The position numbers and the translations under genes are program-made. The notes beneath the pieces were generated by a model that was not told the origin of the DNA, ran no database searches, and worked only from the letters and a program-made list of their open reading frames with translations. A stretch of DNA of 64,000 nucleotides from Pontederia crassipes (taxonomy: Eukaryota; Streptophyta; Magnoliopsida; Commelinales; Pontederiaceae). The stretch lies in the NCBI GenBank assembly GCA_030549335.1, contig CM060194.1, forward strand, positions 19,656,171 through 19,720,170, written 5' to 3'. This document shows positions 25,052-37,075 of the stretch, one piece after another; position 1 is the first letter of the stretch; every line of letters begins with the position of its first letter.

Positions 25052-26916
25052 TGTAACGTCCTCAAATTGCACCCCGTCACGTGGCAGAATACGCTTCAAA
25101 AATACTACGGGTCATCCTTACGTGTACATCATATGAACAAAAAAGAAGACTTTGACTAGTCAACTCACATTGATAAAAGCGGAAGACTTAATCATCATTA
25201 AGAATAAAAGAGAGTAACATCATGATATGCGAAAAACTGATAAATGACTTCATAGGAGTCCTAAAAAAAGCTAATACATCAAACTAATAAGGAAAGGAAA
25301 AAGCTATTCATCATCTAAAGGGCTCGATAATCATGTGCAGTCACCTACGAGCTCGATCTATCACCGTCGGTCACTTTCATCATTTTAACCTTGGCCTGCA
25401 TTTAAGAACATGTAGGGGAGAACCTCCCTATGAGTTTTACAACTTAGTATGGAAGTAAAATAAATATCATCATAAGATCATGATACTAGATAAGAATCAT
25501 AAAGAGAACATCATCATATGAGAGGAAAGTGAATCATGATCATAATATGAAAGTGAAAGCATAAAAAAAAGACATATGAATAAGAGGTCATAAAGAGTCA
25601 TCATAAGAATGGCAAAAAGTCGGACATCATAAGAAAGATCCTTAATTCATATGTGTTCATCTTCTTCATCATCTTATTATTTTTCATCTTTGACATATCT
25701 GGGATATGTTTCAACCCACGGGGAGGTCTGCCTCAACCCGTCTATCATCATCATAGTTGGCAGAGCTAGCCCATAACTAACCGTAGTTAGCCCATAACCG
25801 ACCGAAGTCAGCCCATAACCTGGTCGTCACTAGTCCATTCTCCATTTAACGATTTACATCTTTTATCTTGCATCTTTTAATTAATCAAATCAAATCTTTA
25901 TAAGAACTTTAAATCAGGATAAAAGACAAGATCATGGAGAATAAATCAGGGGTAAAATTGACATAATCATCATCACACTTAGATTAGGATTAATCATGTG
26001 GAAAAGGGAATAAAAGATCATAAACAACTGCCTAATCTGATCAGAACCCGGGCCGAGTAGGGAGAAACCCGGGTCGGTTCATACATAATCATCCTCGATA
26101 AAACTCAGAGAAAATACCTGGGCCGGGTTCGGGTTACACCCGGGCCAGGTCAGGTCGTCATCGAGTCGGGGCGACTGTCGCACCCGACTATTCTTGGTAC
26201 GCAGAACTCGGTCCGGGTCATCTTCAATCCGGGCCGGGTTCGTTCGGTTGCAGAGCTGGGCGAGCACAACAATGGTGGATCCAAGCCGAGTTCCTACGAA
26301 CTCGATGTGGCAAAGGACCTGCTCGGGCCGGGTTCACCGGGTTCTTCTTACGTAGAAACTGCGTAGATGCGCGGTTCACATTTCGTTCGTCTTTTTCGAC
26401 AATGGCTGGCACAATTCAACATCATAGAACATCATACATTAACCAGGAACTACCTAGATCATGCTTCAAGTCTAAAATTAGGATTCTATCATGAATCTAT
26501 CCTAATTTGATATCTTGAAGTTTCTGTCCAAGAAACTGTTACTGATGTCTTCTTCCTCCTCCTCTTCCTCCTCTTCCTCTTCTTCTATCGGTCCCTCTCG
26601 GTGCAGGTGTGCGTTCATCGGTGTCCACATCCTCCTGCACGTCTCCTATCCACGGCGATGGGTCAGGGACGAACAAGAAGAACAAAAAGCGCACGAACGA
26701 TGGAGAAGGAACTAGGGCCGACTTGCACAGGAAAAAGGGTCTAATTGTTTCGTTTTGACCCCATATATATAGGAGAGGAAATCTGATCCAAGTTCTGTTG
26801 GAAAAACAATTCCAACTAGACTTTATTTCCTATTTATCTCCTCCTATTCGGTTTATCTTTCCTTTTATCTTTTTATTTTTCTTTTCTTTTATAATGCAGG
26901 ATTCTCGGGCATTACA
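25052..26916 (-). repeat. Gypsy 3' LTR, 1865 bp
   Basis: On the + strand it runs from TGTAACGTCC to GGGCATTACA, an imperfect version of the TGTAACGCCC/GGGCGTTACA ends of the LTRs at 38826 and 42980. The outer parts align with those LTRs; about 0.9 kb in the middle (25900-26800, with GGGCCGGGTTCGGGT-like words and a TCC-rich run at 26548-26585) is missing from them. It ends 40 bp from the pol stop. Confidence 0.8.
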
Positions 26917-26955
26917 TCATAAACCACTTAAAATAAAATTCGTCCTCGAATTCAG

Positions 26956-28580
26956 TCAGAAATCAAGACTTACCAAATAGTGCAGGAAATTTTCGTCCAT
27001 CTCAAACTCGAGTTCCCAAGTTGCTTCGTAACCTCGGTGATGGCTCCAAACCACATTGACTAGTGGTACATCATTGTTATTGTGACGTTGGACTTTGGTT
27101 TCGAGAATCTGGATGAGTTGCTCCTCATAGGTCAGGTCATCTTTAAGATGTGGTTCTTCATGTCGTATAACATTTGCATCATCATGTTTGTACTTCCGGA
27201 GCATAGAGGCATGGAACACATTATGAATTCGCCCATAGGATAGAGGTAATGCTAATCTACAAGCACCCTCTCCAACTAGATCAAGTACCTCAAAATGACT
27301 AACATATCTTGGGCTGAGATTTCCTCTTTTACTGAACCTCATCACTCCCTTGGTTGGGGAAACCTTCAGGAGTACTTGGTCACCTGTCTGAAAATTTTGT
27401 TCACGTCGTCCTCTGTCAGCATAAAACTTTTGTCGAGCTTGAGCTGCCTTCATCCTTTCTTGTATCAACTCGACCCTTGCTGAATATTCCTCCGTCTGTT
27501 TCAGTTCTTTAGCATCCAAAATCTTCCTTTCACCTACCTCATTTCAGCATGCAGGTGAATGACATGGTCTCCCATACAAAGCTGCAAAGGGAACCATACG
27601 AATGTTGTAATGATATAACTATTATTATACGCAAACTCAATAAGCGGTAGGTGATCATCCCAGTTGCCCTTCCAGTCAAGGGCGCAAGCTCTTAACATAT
27701 CTTCCACTATTTGAATGGTCCTTTCAGTTTGACCGTCTGTTTGTGGATGGAATGTCGTACTGTAATTCAGCCTCATTCCAAAAGAGTCTTGTAGGCCTCT
27801 CTAGAATCTGTCTGTAAACCTTGGATCCCTATCTGATACAATGGAGGTGGGAATCCCATGAAGTCTGATTATTTCATGTAAATATAGATTCATAAGGCTC
27901 TATACTGATTGTTTTGACTTTATGGGTAGAAAGTGTGCAGACTTTGTTAACCAATCCACAATCACCCATATGGCATCATGTCCCTTCTGTGTACGGGGTA
28001 AGCATGTTATGAAATTCATGGAAATATCCTCCCACTTCTACTGTGGAATGGCGAGAGATGTGATCTTTCCATAAGGCTTCTGATGTTCCACTTTTACCTG
28101 ATGGCAGACCAGGCACTTAGAAACATAATCCGCAATCTCTTGCTTCGTGTCATTCCACCAGAAGGTTCTTTGCACATCCTTGTACATCTTAGTACTGCCC
28201 GGATGGATCGCAAATTCAGATTTTGGCATTCATCCATCACTTTTTTTAAGCGCTTCATCACTTGGGGCCCACAAACGATCTCTGTATTGGATCCCACCAT
28301 CTGTTGGGAGCTTGAAATCTTCTTCTTCTTTCCAGCATCTTCTTAACATCTTGGTATACTCAAGATCTTGAGCCTGAGCCTTGATGATCCTATCCACCAG
28401 ATTCAGTTGTATCTGATACATCATCAGTACTGCTCCATTCCTTTTAGGCCTTGGCTTCCATAGGCTTAGCTCCTTCATCATCTTATACATACCCATCATC
28501 ATGTGAGCTAGTGAGCCTTCCCACTTGCGGCTGAGTGCATCTGCAATTGAGTCATTTGCACTAAAGTAAGCATTGCACAT
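26956..28580 (-). pseudogene. Gypsy pol C-terminal half (RNase H end, integrase)
   Basis: 28580-28230: NDSIADALSRKWEGSLAHM, the end of RNase H, then the start of integrase. 28229-28038: SEFAIHPGSTKMYKDVQRTF, WWNDTKQEIADYVSKC and LVCHQVKVEHQKP, the HHCC zinc-binding region. 27776-27534: STTFHPQTDGQTERTIQIVE, the integrase core with its HPQTDGQTER motif. 27519-26956 is an open 187-residue piece: RMKAAQARQKFYADRGRR, FQTGDQVLLKVSPTKGVMRF, LSPRYVSHFEV, IHNVFHASMLRKY, then DLTYEEQLIQILETKVQR and EATWELE, a chromodomain-like tail. Integrase inserts element cDNA into chromosomes. The core between 28030 and 27780 is damaged by stops. Compared with 13.8-16.7 kb this copy is younger. Confidence 0.85.
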
Positions 28581-28605
28581 TTAAAAATCATTTGTACTAA
28601 AGTCA

Positions 28606-29600
28606 TCAACCAAGTGAACATATGATGAGACTTACGAGAAGTCTATGTACAGTGGATGTGACCAAGTCGTTGGCCTTCCGGCTCTTATGCGTGGTCTCGT
28701 AGACCATGCGAAAGTTCACAAGATCGCCTTGTTTCTCTTCCTGCAATAAAGTTTCAAATTTTATAAAATAAGTATAAGATAAAAGTTTGATTATTTGATT
28801 TTGCATGTAAATTACCATGTGCCAACGATGCTCGTCAAATCGCATCGACCCGTCTGTGTGGATGTGGGCCTCGGGCTTCGAAAATCGATTAACCCATGCC
28901 TTTTTTTACTTTGCCATTGTTTATCCGTCCTATATGAACATCAAATACTTAGACTTTGAAAATTATAAATTTAATAAAAATACTTTAAATGTAAACATAC
29001 TTACCACTTCCTACATAACGACTTTCAAACCGAGTGCCTAATATGCTTGGGCATCTTTCCTGCTCTAAAGTGAGACCGGCGGACGTGACGACCTTGCGAA
29101 ACTTATATAATCGATTTCAGAGGCATTTCACAGCCACCTCCTCAAAAGCTCTCCGAATCGTCCCCAAAATCCGAATGAAAATGATTTATTTCCTAAATGA
29201 TACTATAAAACTTAATAATTTAAAAACAATATAAAAAATTATGTAATTAAAAAAGAAGATCACACCATAAAGACTCGAAATATGTCATCCCGCACAGAAA
29301 TTGGGACGTCTTTTCACGATCCTGCCCCTTCCAGCAAGTGGGAAAGAACAAGATCACTGACATCCCGCACGGTACTAGCGGGTAAAGTGGTCCTGCAATT
29401 TACAAAGAAGAATTAATTTTCAATGATAAGCAAAACTATAATAAAATTTTTACAATTTATTTAACTTACAATCGAGCAATATTATTCACGGTGACCACAC
29501 TTTATTGTGTAATCCCTCTTCATCTATCGAAGAGGAATCATCACCCGCTGCAATTGGGGTAGGCTGAGGAGATCCGACATCATCGATTGACCCTAGTACA
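28606..29600 (-). pseudogene. TNPA-like protein, module 2
   Basis: Second copy of the CACTA accessory gene. The exon at about 28930-28816 reads WVNRFSKPEAHIHTDGSMRF then DEHRWHM, and ends at a GTAATT donor. The next, from a TTGCAG acceptor at 28741 to about 28606, reads EEKQGDLVNFRMVYETTHKS, then STVHRLL. These match the conserved end of Transposase_24 proteins (F..T.....G......A). Further exon-like pieces lie at 29030-29200 and 29270-29400 (the WPR-type region is not clear). The frame is interrupted and introns are AT-rich. It follows TNP2 module 2 in the same direction, the normal CACTA order. Confidence 0.6.
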
Positions 29601-29739
29601 AAATAAATCATTAGTGTCATGCTAAATTAAACTAATGATAATTGATATATACACAATAAAGTTCTCACCTCGAATGATGTCTATCGCTGCATGATCCGTG
29701 GCAGTCCGCTCGTCATAATGTGACAAGTCGGGTGCTTGT

Positions 29740-30250
29740 GCTATCGGTGGTGTAATAATTAACATTATTAAAAAATGATTAATGTAATTAAATGAGAAAT
29801 ATCATTTTTAATAATAATAAATATATCACCTGGAGTAAGATGTCATTCGTGAAGGATAATCTTGGCGGTGGTTTAGCAACTGTCATCATAAAAAATACTT
29901 GCATGTATTTAAGTTTATGGAATATATAGAAATAACTTGGTTTGACATGCCGATCGACGTTGTGCGATCGAGATGTCCCGACTATGTACCCCGTCGATGG
30001 TGGAGCAACTGTCACAATAACAAATTAATTAGAATGATTACATGTATAAGATATATTGAATGCACAAGAAATAACATGGAGTGATACGTGGAGACGACCC
30101 ACCAATGGATTGCCTACTATGTGATGATTCGGCTATGTGCTCCGTCGGTGGCAAAGCAACTAACATTATTGAAAAATTAATGTAATTATTATAAGTAACT
30201 ATAAATAAGCAACTGATAATAAATATATCACCTGGTGATCATGAGGGCTC
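29740..30250 (-). repeat. Degenerate exon-intron unit repeats between TNP2 and TNPA, module 2
   Basis: Words such as GTGGTGGAGCAACTGTCA, AAATAACTTGG/AAATAACATGG and ATATATCACCTGG recur at about 29740, 29820-29885, 29930-30015, 30065-30165 and 30220 on the + strand. On the - strand each looks like a short exon ending CCAG followed by a GTGATATAT donor. They appear to be 3-4 degenerate copies of one unit of about 135 bp. Confidence 0.45.
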
Positions 30251-30324
30251 ATTCATTTGGAGTGAACGCCTAGAAGGGTGAGATGACCCAGAAGCTCGAC
30301 CTCTAGTAACCATAACTAAAAGAA

Positions 30325-33300
30325 CTAACAAACTTGTGTTATTATTAGTAACCATATATAAGAGAAAAAAAGTAACAAGCTTGTGACATTAGAAGAACTA
30401 TGAGATTCATTCACTTGTTTCATATTCGGATTCATTTCATTTTCATCATCTTCGTCGTCGTTGCTATAATCTTGATTCGAGTTATCGTCAATGAAATTGT
30501 CAACGTTCACTTCTAAGAGGTCATTTGAATTGAACTCTTTCATTAGCTCAGCGTCATCGACTAATTAAATATTCTCAACTTCATCGGCTACATCAATCGT
30601 CTCATTCACTCAATCTTCTAGATAGTAATTATCTACGGGCACATCATTGTATATGGATGATGTTTCATGATCATCTACCATTGTTTCTTCTAAGAAGACT
30701 ATAGTCTACTTCTCACTTTGTATGATGCCCATCATTCACCATTGATTCTTTTCGATGGATACTTAGTGTAGTACAATTGTTGCGCTTGTTCTACCAATAC
30801 GAATGGATCGTGTGACTGAAGTCTCGATCGAGGGTTAATATCCACCAATTTAAACTTTTGATTCATCCGAACTCCTTTCTCTAGATTGAACCAATAATAT
30901 TTTAACACCATGACTTTGTTCGATTTTCTCGAATAAGACAATTCTATGATGTTTTCTATAACGCCATAGTAATCGAAGTCGCTATCCGTACATGCTTCCT
31001 AGAACATATATGTCTCTGTTAACAGTTGAATGTTGTCGTCTATATTCTTCTATATGGAATCTATATCCATTAACTATGACATCACAATAGCTAAAAACTT
31101 TTCTTCAGTCTATGATCAAAATCTCGAATTTTTAAATCTGTGGCTGAGCCATTAATAACCTACAAGAAAAATAACTAAAAGTTCATTAAAAGTTATAAAT
31201 GACATTAATAATTACGAAAAATCGGACAGAAATCTCACTTCACATCTCAAGCAATCGACAAAATGTTCGTCTCGTAGTTTCAATAATTCATCATATAAAA
31301 TTAAAGGAGTGATTTCTCGCTGTAATTCTTCAGATTTCCTGAATTCATAATTGTCAAATAATAAAATCAAGTAGCAATAATTAATTTTAAAATTTATAAC
31401 ATATTAAAATAAATAGTCTTACTCGAGATACGACGTCGCTTCACTACAATTTGTAAGGACATAATTTTCAAAGGCGGTAAGATCTCTGCCACTCAATACA
31501 ACTTTGCGTCCTATACCAAGAAACCGGTATTGATACTTGAAGATGGATAAAATATTTATGTTAAGTTCTCCTTCACCCCATCATCGTTTATTGGAACTTG
31601 CATGTGTCGTGATTGTATGTGTCGCTTAAAATACATTGAAGTGAAGTTTGACACATCCTCAATGAAATATGCTTCACATATAGAGCCTTCGATCTTCGTC
31701 TTATTCTTCGCCTTTCTTTTCAAATATAACATGCACCTCTCGAAAGAATACATCCATTGATATTGAACTGGGCATGCAACTTTTGTTTCATATGGAAGAT
31801 GTATAATCAAGTGTTCCATTACATAAAAATATGTAAAAATATCTTCTCAGACTTGCATACATTAATCACATTAGAAGACTCTAACAGAGATATGTCTTCT
31901 TTCCGAATGGTGGATGTACAAAGTTCTTTAAAAAACAAAGATAACTTTGTTAAAATTTCCTAGATGGCCTTTGGAAAAAGTTCTTTAAAGACAATTGAAA
32001 GCAACCTTTGCATAAAAATATGGCAATCATGACTCTTCATCTCATGTATCTTCCCATTTTCTAAGTTAAACCAACGAGATATGTTTGATACACATCCGTC
32101 TGGAAATTTCAATTGCTTGACCCATTCGAAAATCACTTTTTTTATCATTGCTCAAGACACAAGTAGCTTTTGACTTTTTGCATTTACCATTTTGAAGATG
32201 AATGAGTCTTCTGCATATAACTTTCATGTCTCTGCGTGCTTGTATGCTATCTTTTGTTATTCCTATAACATCCATAATAGTGTTGAAGATATTGTCAAAT
32301 ACGTTCTTCTTCACATGCATGACGTCCAAGTTATGACGTACCAAGTTTGAAAACCAATAAGGCAACTCTAAAAAAATACTTATTTTCTCCCAATTATGTT
32401 CACTTCCAAACCTAATTTGCTTATAAGAACTAGCCTTAAATCCGAATGAGACTTCATTTAGCTTGTTTACTAGCACCTCTTGTCCCGTCAAATGACTTGG
32501 AGGTAATGTGTAGTAGGTTTTATTCTTTTTAAATGAGTTTTGATCGTGACACATCGAATTCTCCAATGGCAAAAACATCATATGAAAATCAAACCAACAA
32601 ACTTTCCTACTATTTTTCAAATAAATAATTTTGTATTCTTTCCACATACGGAATAAGCAAGTTTATCTTTTGTGCTCCAACCACTCAACATTCCATATGC
32701 TGGAAAATCACTTATGGTATACATTAATGTGCTTCTCATAATGAAATTTTGTTTCTTAGATTTGTCATAAGTAACCATGCCATCCTCCCATAACATGTTG
32801 AGTTCATCAATTAAAGTTCTTAAGTAAACATCTAAATTTTTACTAGGAGATTGAGAAACCGAGATCATGCAGGTAAGCAATATGTTTGATCACTAGCTAA
32901 TCATACTAAATTTCTACTTATTTTCCATCTGAAATGTTCATATTCTAATAATTATGCTTAATATACAGGGATTTATCTTTTTAGCATAATGTTATCATAC
33001 ATTTGCACATTTGAGCTAGATAATATACTGATTAAGTTCTTATTTGTTTAATTTTTATTGGAGAGTTTGATGCTTGTTGTTCATATCATTTCAGCTTCCA
33101 AATCAAGGATAAAAGATGAGCATTCTGCTGGAAAAGTTGAAGGGGACCACTTACAAGCTGCCGTAAAGTATGCAGGAATGAATCTTTTGGCAGAAAAAAG
33201 ACCAGAGATAGGTGGCAAAATCAGATAGAATGAATGTTTTTTATGAAGATCAAAGGGTGATAATAATCTCATATATAAAGGGGATGTTGAGGAGCAAGAA

Positions 33301-35260
33301 GGGGATTTTCTCTCATAGCCATTTTGGTTGGAGGCTGGAGTTTTATTGCTAGAGTTGTAGAGCTGTTCTTCTTCTTTATGTTTTGGTTTTGATTTTATTT
33401 CTCGTCTATTTTCTATTGATTTCATCATTTATGAGGAGCTAAATCTTAGCTCTCTTAAGATAGGATAGTAGTTTAATTTCTGTTTATGGATGGATGATCG
33501 AAGAACACTTTTGCCATTGACGTTAGTGCATTTCTGAATGTTTTCAAATCAGTTCTATGTTGGTGTGAATCCTATTTTACAATGGCAACTGAGAAGTTGA
33601 TGTTTGATTCTTTCTTGCTCAGAAATCAGTCAAGAGCATCATCATTCGTTTTCTAGTTTTATCCTTGTCAAGATCTAAAGGCATTCTTTTACTTCTTGTT
33701 AATGTGAATCTCATCTTGTAATAACAGCTGAAAGGCTGATTCTAGATTCCCTTGTTATTCAGAAATGAATGAAGAACATTAACAATTAGTTTCTGGATTC
33801 GATTTCAGTTGTGATTTATGTTGAGTTGGTTTTCTGGTTCTAAGTAATCCATGCTGAGAATGGATCCATTTACTTTTGTTGATGTGAATCTCATATTAGA
33901 ATGGCAATCGAGATGTTGATTTTAGATTTCCTTATTGTTTAGAGATAAACTAAGAGCATCAGCACTAGTTGTGGATTTGATTGTATTTATGCATTGAGCT
34001 AGATGTTTCATGATAATCTAACATCAGTGAAAACCCTTGTTGAATCAACCTAACTAATATTCATATAAAATTATGATACTTAGTTCTAACTTTAATGCAC
34101 TGTGAGAGCAGTCTTTATAGGTTGAATTTGGTTTGATTTGTATTGCTAAGTTGTTCTAATCCATTCCATAACAGAATATTAGATGAACCCTTTTCCTAAG
34201 AGAACATTTCATATTTGTTATATTAGTCACTTAAAAACACCACAAAGAGTTAACTTAGTTTATGATTAATCTAGATTAGTTAGTGAATCCTTAGTTTCAA
34301 ATCACTGTGGATACGACATTCGGGTCTACTACCCCCATCTGTGCACTTGCAGTTTAGTGAAGTAAGAAGTTTAGACCATATATCATTTAGTTGTATTTTT
34401 AATTCTGTGCTATAAATCAATCAATTAATCACACTCCACACAAATCACATCAATGTTCTCTCGTCTCATACACATACTTGGAGGCAAATTATAAGGTGTC
34501 ACAAAAATTGACCAATATGAATAAGCAGTACTTGATGAGCCAGATGGGTTGAACCCATCGGTGCAAAGTCTCAATCTAACATTGCGTGATTCTGCTGAAA
34601 AAGCCGGATGAAGTGCATCAAATCATTTTCGTGCCTCATCATCTGAATGATGTGTAATAAAATTTTGATCATCACGTGCCCATTTTCTATGTCACATCAT
34701 AAATGATGCAGTTTTCTAAGAAAGTAATAGTTGTTGCAGTATTGGAACTATGGAAAAGTATATGAATACTTCATTTGCCACATTTTTTTCGAACTTTGAG
34801 AATTCTTTCTCAGCTTGTATTTGGGCTCGCCACAAATAGAACAAGAGTTGTTTTCCTTGTAATACAATATACAATAATTGCGACATGTATCAATCTTCTG
34901 ATATTCCAACCCTAAATCTCTCATCAAGCACTTATAAAATTTCCCGATAACTTCTCTGAAGCTAGCATACTCTTAATAATGGCAATCATCCGGTCAAAAC
35001 AACTTTCGTTCATATTAAATTCTGATTTCAAGTTCATTAATTGTGCCACTGTAAAAAGTGTAGTTTGCTTTACGCATCTATCCCATAAAAGTTCGTCTGC
35101 TTCTTTGAGAAAATTATAAAATTTAGAAACCGAAGGATTTGGGTCTTCTTTAATCAATGTTTCGTCAACATTTTCTTCTAATGTTGCATCTCGTATCATA
35201 CCCATGTATGGGTTGCTCGACTCGCCCACATTGGTATCTACATTAGCATTAGTCGTTGTC
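30325..35260 (-). pseudogene. TNP2-type CACTA transposase, module 2, split by a solo LTR
   Basis: Reading leftwards: N-terminal part 35229-34924 (VSKFYNFLKEADELLWDRC; LKSEFNMNESCFDRMIAIIK); 34660-34458 with FDALHPAFSAESRNVRLRLC and STAYSYWSIFVTPYNLPPSM; interruption 32882-34457; then 32880-32617 with NLDVYLRTLIDELNMLWEDG, FIMRSTLMYTISDFPAYGML and SGWSTKDKLAYSVC; 32647-32066 with RVCWFDFHMMFLP-like text, SIFLELPYWFSNLVRHNLDV and MHVKKNVFDNIF; 32140-31960 with PDGCVSNISRW and MKSHDCHIFMQRLL; 31819-31556 with the DUF4218 domain (MEHLIIHLPYETKVACPVQY, EGSICEAYFIED); 30941-30732 with a DUF4216-like tail. This is nearly complete TNP2, the CACTA catalytic protein. Long open pieces suggest it decayed later than module 1. 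An acidic segment at 30543-30325 may be its C-terminus. Confidence 0.87.
32887..34452. mobile_element. Solo LTR, 1566 bp, inside TNP2 module 2
   Basis: Begins TGATCACTAG, ends CACATCA, and is flanked by perfect 5 bp TSDs ATGTT (32882-32886 and 34453-34457). Removing it and one TSD rejoins the TNP2 frame without loss. The interior has a CATATATAAAGGGG promoter-like box near 33269 and a GTGGATACGACATTCGGG...TGCACTTGC tail of the type seen in Tat/Athila-like LTRs, suggesting + orientation. It has no internal coding region; a 115-residue frame on the - strand inside it is a chance reading. Confidence 0.85.
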
Positions 35261-35992
35261 TCTTTAGCCTATCTTTCTTCACCATGAAAAAACCAATTTG
35301 TGCGTGTAAGTAAGAAACCGTTATAATATAAATCATTCTGCACATCATATTTTACTTTCCATTGATAACATTTGCATTTTCATCATGGACATAATATTTC
35401 GCCATATGAAGAAGCAACACCTTCATTTTGATATGCCACATTAATAATTCATCAACACCATCCTTATATTCTTTTGTTATAACGCCACGTTTATCCTTTC
35501 AACAACGAATCCAACTATGATCTGACTTTGACATTTCTGTAACGGACAACATTACGCCATATGTCAATAAATTCTTGTATTTTAAACATGTATTTTGAAG
35601 TTATGAAGTCCAAAATCATATGTTTCAAGTACTTGATCTTCGTTACTGATCAATGAATTATCATATTCTAGTATCTTTTTTTTCAATATTATCATTTTAG
35701 TTAACAATAATGTTCATCCACATTCTTGTTAGCTAAAATGAGATCATGATAAAAAAGACCAAACTTTAATAATAATTGATCAGTATTTGATTTCAAGTTT
35801 AATCTCATCAAATATAGATTTGATGCATAATTTGAAATAATGTAGTTAATTTGTTCATTTATTTTTCAAGTCATGATGTTCATATAGTTGGAAGCAGAGT
35901 TAACAATAATATAATTTATTTGTTCATCTATTTTTCATGTCACGATGTTCATCTAAATTAAGGCATAATTAAGAACATGACCATCTTCAATT
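35261..35992. other. AT-rich 5' region of TNP2 module 2
   Basis: No gene is supported. It contains a direct repeat of about 110 bp: TAATTTGTTCATTTATTTTTCAAGTCATGATGTTCAT at about 35848 recurs with changes at about 35917. It may be a leader intron of the CACTA gene. Confidence 0.4.
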
Positions 35993-36975
35993 TCAACTTA
36001 AAAAATCAATTAACAAAAATGGACTTACTGTAGTGTCCGACGAAGTAGGATGGCGAAGGAGCAGCAGTGGACGAGGGTGACAGAGGAAGGCAGCATCCGG
36101 CGGAGGAGCAGCAGCGAACGAGGGTAGCGGAGGAGCGGCAGACGAGTGTGGTGTTCGTCTGAGGGCAACGGAAGGCGGAGGAGGACGTGTCCGACGAAGG
36201 AGTGGCCGAGGAGGGTGGATGAGATGGCGTCCAACTAAAACGGTGGAGGAGCGACCGAGGAGGGTAGCGGACAAGGGTGGCAGAGGTTGGTGTCCAGCTG
36301 CAGAGGAGGGCAGCGTTCGGCGGAGGTAGTGGCATAGGGCGGTGTCCGGCCACGAAGGAGGGCAATGGAGGAATGACAATGGACGAGGGTGGAGGAGGGG
36401 CAGCGGATGAGGACGGCGTCCGGCTATGGCAGTGGAGGAGCGACCGAGGAGGGTAGTGGATGAGGGTGGCAGAAGGTGGTGTCCGGTTGCGGAGGAGGGC
36501 AGCGTTCGGCGGAGGCAACAGAGGAGGGCGGCATAGGGCGGTGTCCAGCTGTGAAGGTGGGCAGCGGAGGAACGACAATGGACGAGGGTGGTGTCCGATT
36601 GTGGCAACGAAGGAGGGCAACGTCTGGTGGAGGAACGGTCGGGAGGGCAGCGGACGAGGCGGTGTTCAGCGGAGAAATGCAACGAATGAGAGCAATGGGG
36701 GAGGGGGGGGTCGGAGGAGTCGACGATGGGGGCAAGGTCACAGAGAAGGAGGCGGCAGGGCCGGAGGAGTCGACGACAGTCAGGGTCGGAGGAGGAGGCC
36801 GGAGGTGGTGTTCGGGGCCAGACGAGTGGGCGGCGGTCGGCGGGCGGGGTCGAGGTCACAGAGGAGGAGGCAGCAGGGTTGGAGGAGTCGATGACGGTTG
36901 GAGTCGGAGGAGGAGGCCGGAGGCGGGGTCGGGGTCGGATGAAACGACAGCAGTCGGTGGTCTCTAGTTTATAAT
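35993..36975. repeat. GC-rich minisatellite block in the CACTA 5' region
   Basis: Nearly 1 kb of GGAGGA/GGCGG-rich DNA in an AT-rich surrounding. There is a ~189 bp tandem duplication (GTGGAGGAGCGACCGAGGAG at 36243 and 36432) and a ~118 bp duplication (GTCACAGAG.AGGAGGC at 36737 and 36855). Proline/serine-rich or glycine/arginine-rich frames up to 288 residues exist on both strands, as expected of such composition, and I do not call them genes. Position just inside the 5' terminus suggests a subterminal or promoter region. Confidence 0.7.
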
Positions 36976-37075
36976 AATACCAATGCTATATAATAATAAT
37001 ACCAACGTTATATGAAGAGTCATTACAAATGAACATTTTGTGTAAAATAAGGACGCTTCAATTTGTGTCGTTAAT

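Larger units (their letters stand above)
25052..28585 (-). mobile_element. Truncated Ty3/gypsy element: 3' LTR plus pol end
   Basis: Read leftwards: the end of RNase H, integrase zinc-binding region, integrase core, integrase C-terminus, a purine-rich spacer, then a full LTR. The 5' LTR, gag, protease and RT are absent. The right edge at about 28570-28590 abuts CACTA TNPA sequence, between two copies of CATTTGYACTAAAGT. The LTR is of the same family as 38826-43924. The loss of the 5' two thirds at the junction between two CACTA modules suggests a deletion through this element. Confidence 0.75.

Noticed and set aside
24824..25099. 91-residue frame on the - strand crossing the LTR border
   Set aside because: It starts in the gypsy LTR and runs into the GC-rich block, so it is chimeric across an insertion boundary.
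26515..26715. Poly-Ser reading frame
   Set aside because: A TCC/TCT microsatellite inside a gypsy LTR.
28083..28371. Two + strand frames of 74-87 residues
   Set aside because: Antisense shadows of gypsy integrase coding sequence.
33081..33428. 115-residue frame on the - strand
   Set aside because: It lies wholly inside the solo LTR 32887-34452, in antisense to its promoter-like box, with no recognised domain.
35993..36859. 288-residue Pro/Ser/Arg-rich reading frame on the - strand (and Gly/Arg-rich frames on the + strand)
   Set aside because: All frames are open because the DNA is a GC-rich minisatellite with few stop codons; there is no domain, and tandem DNA repeats explain the composition.
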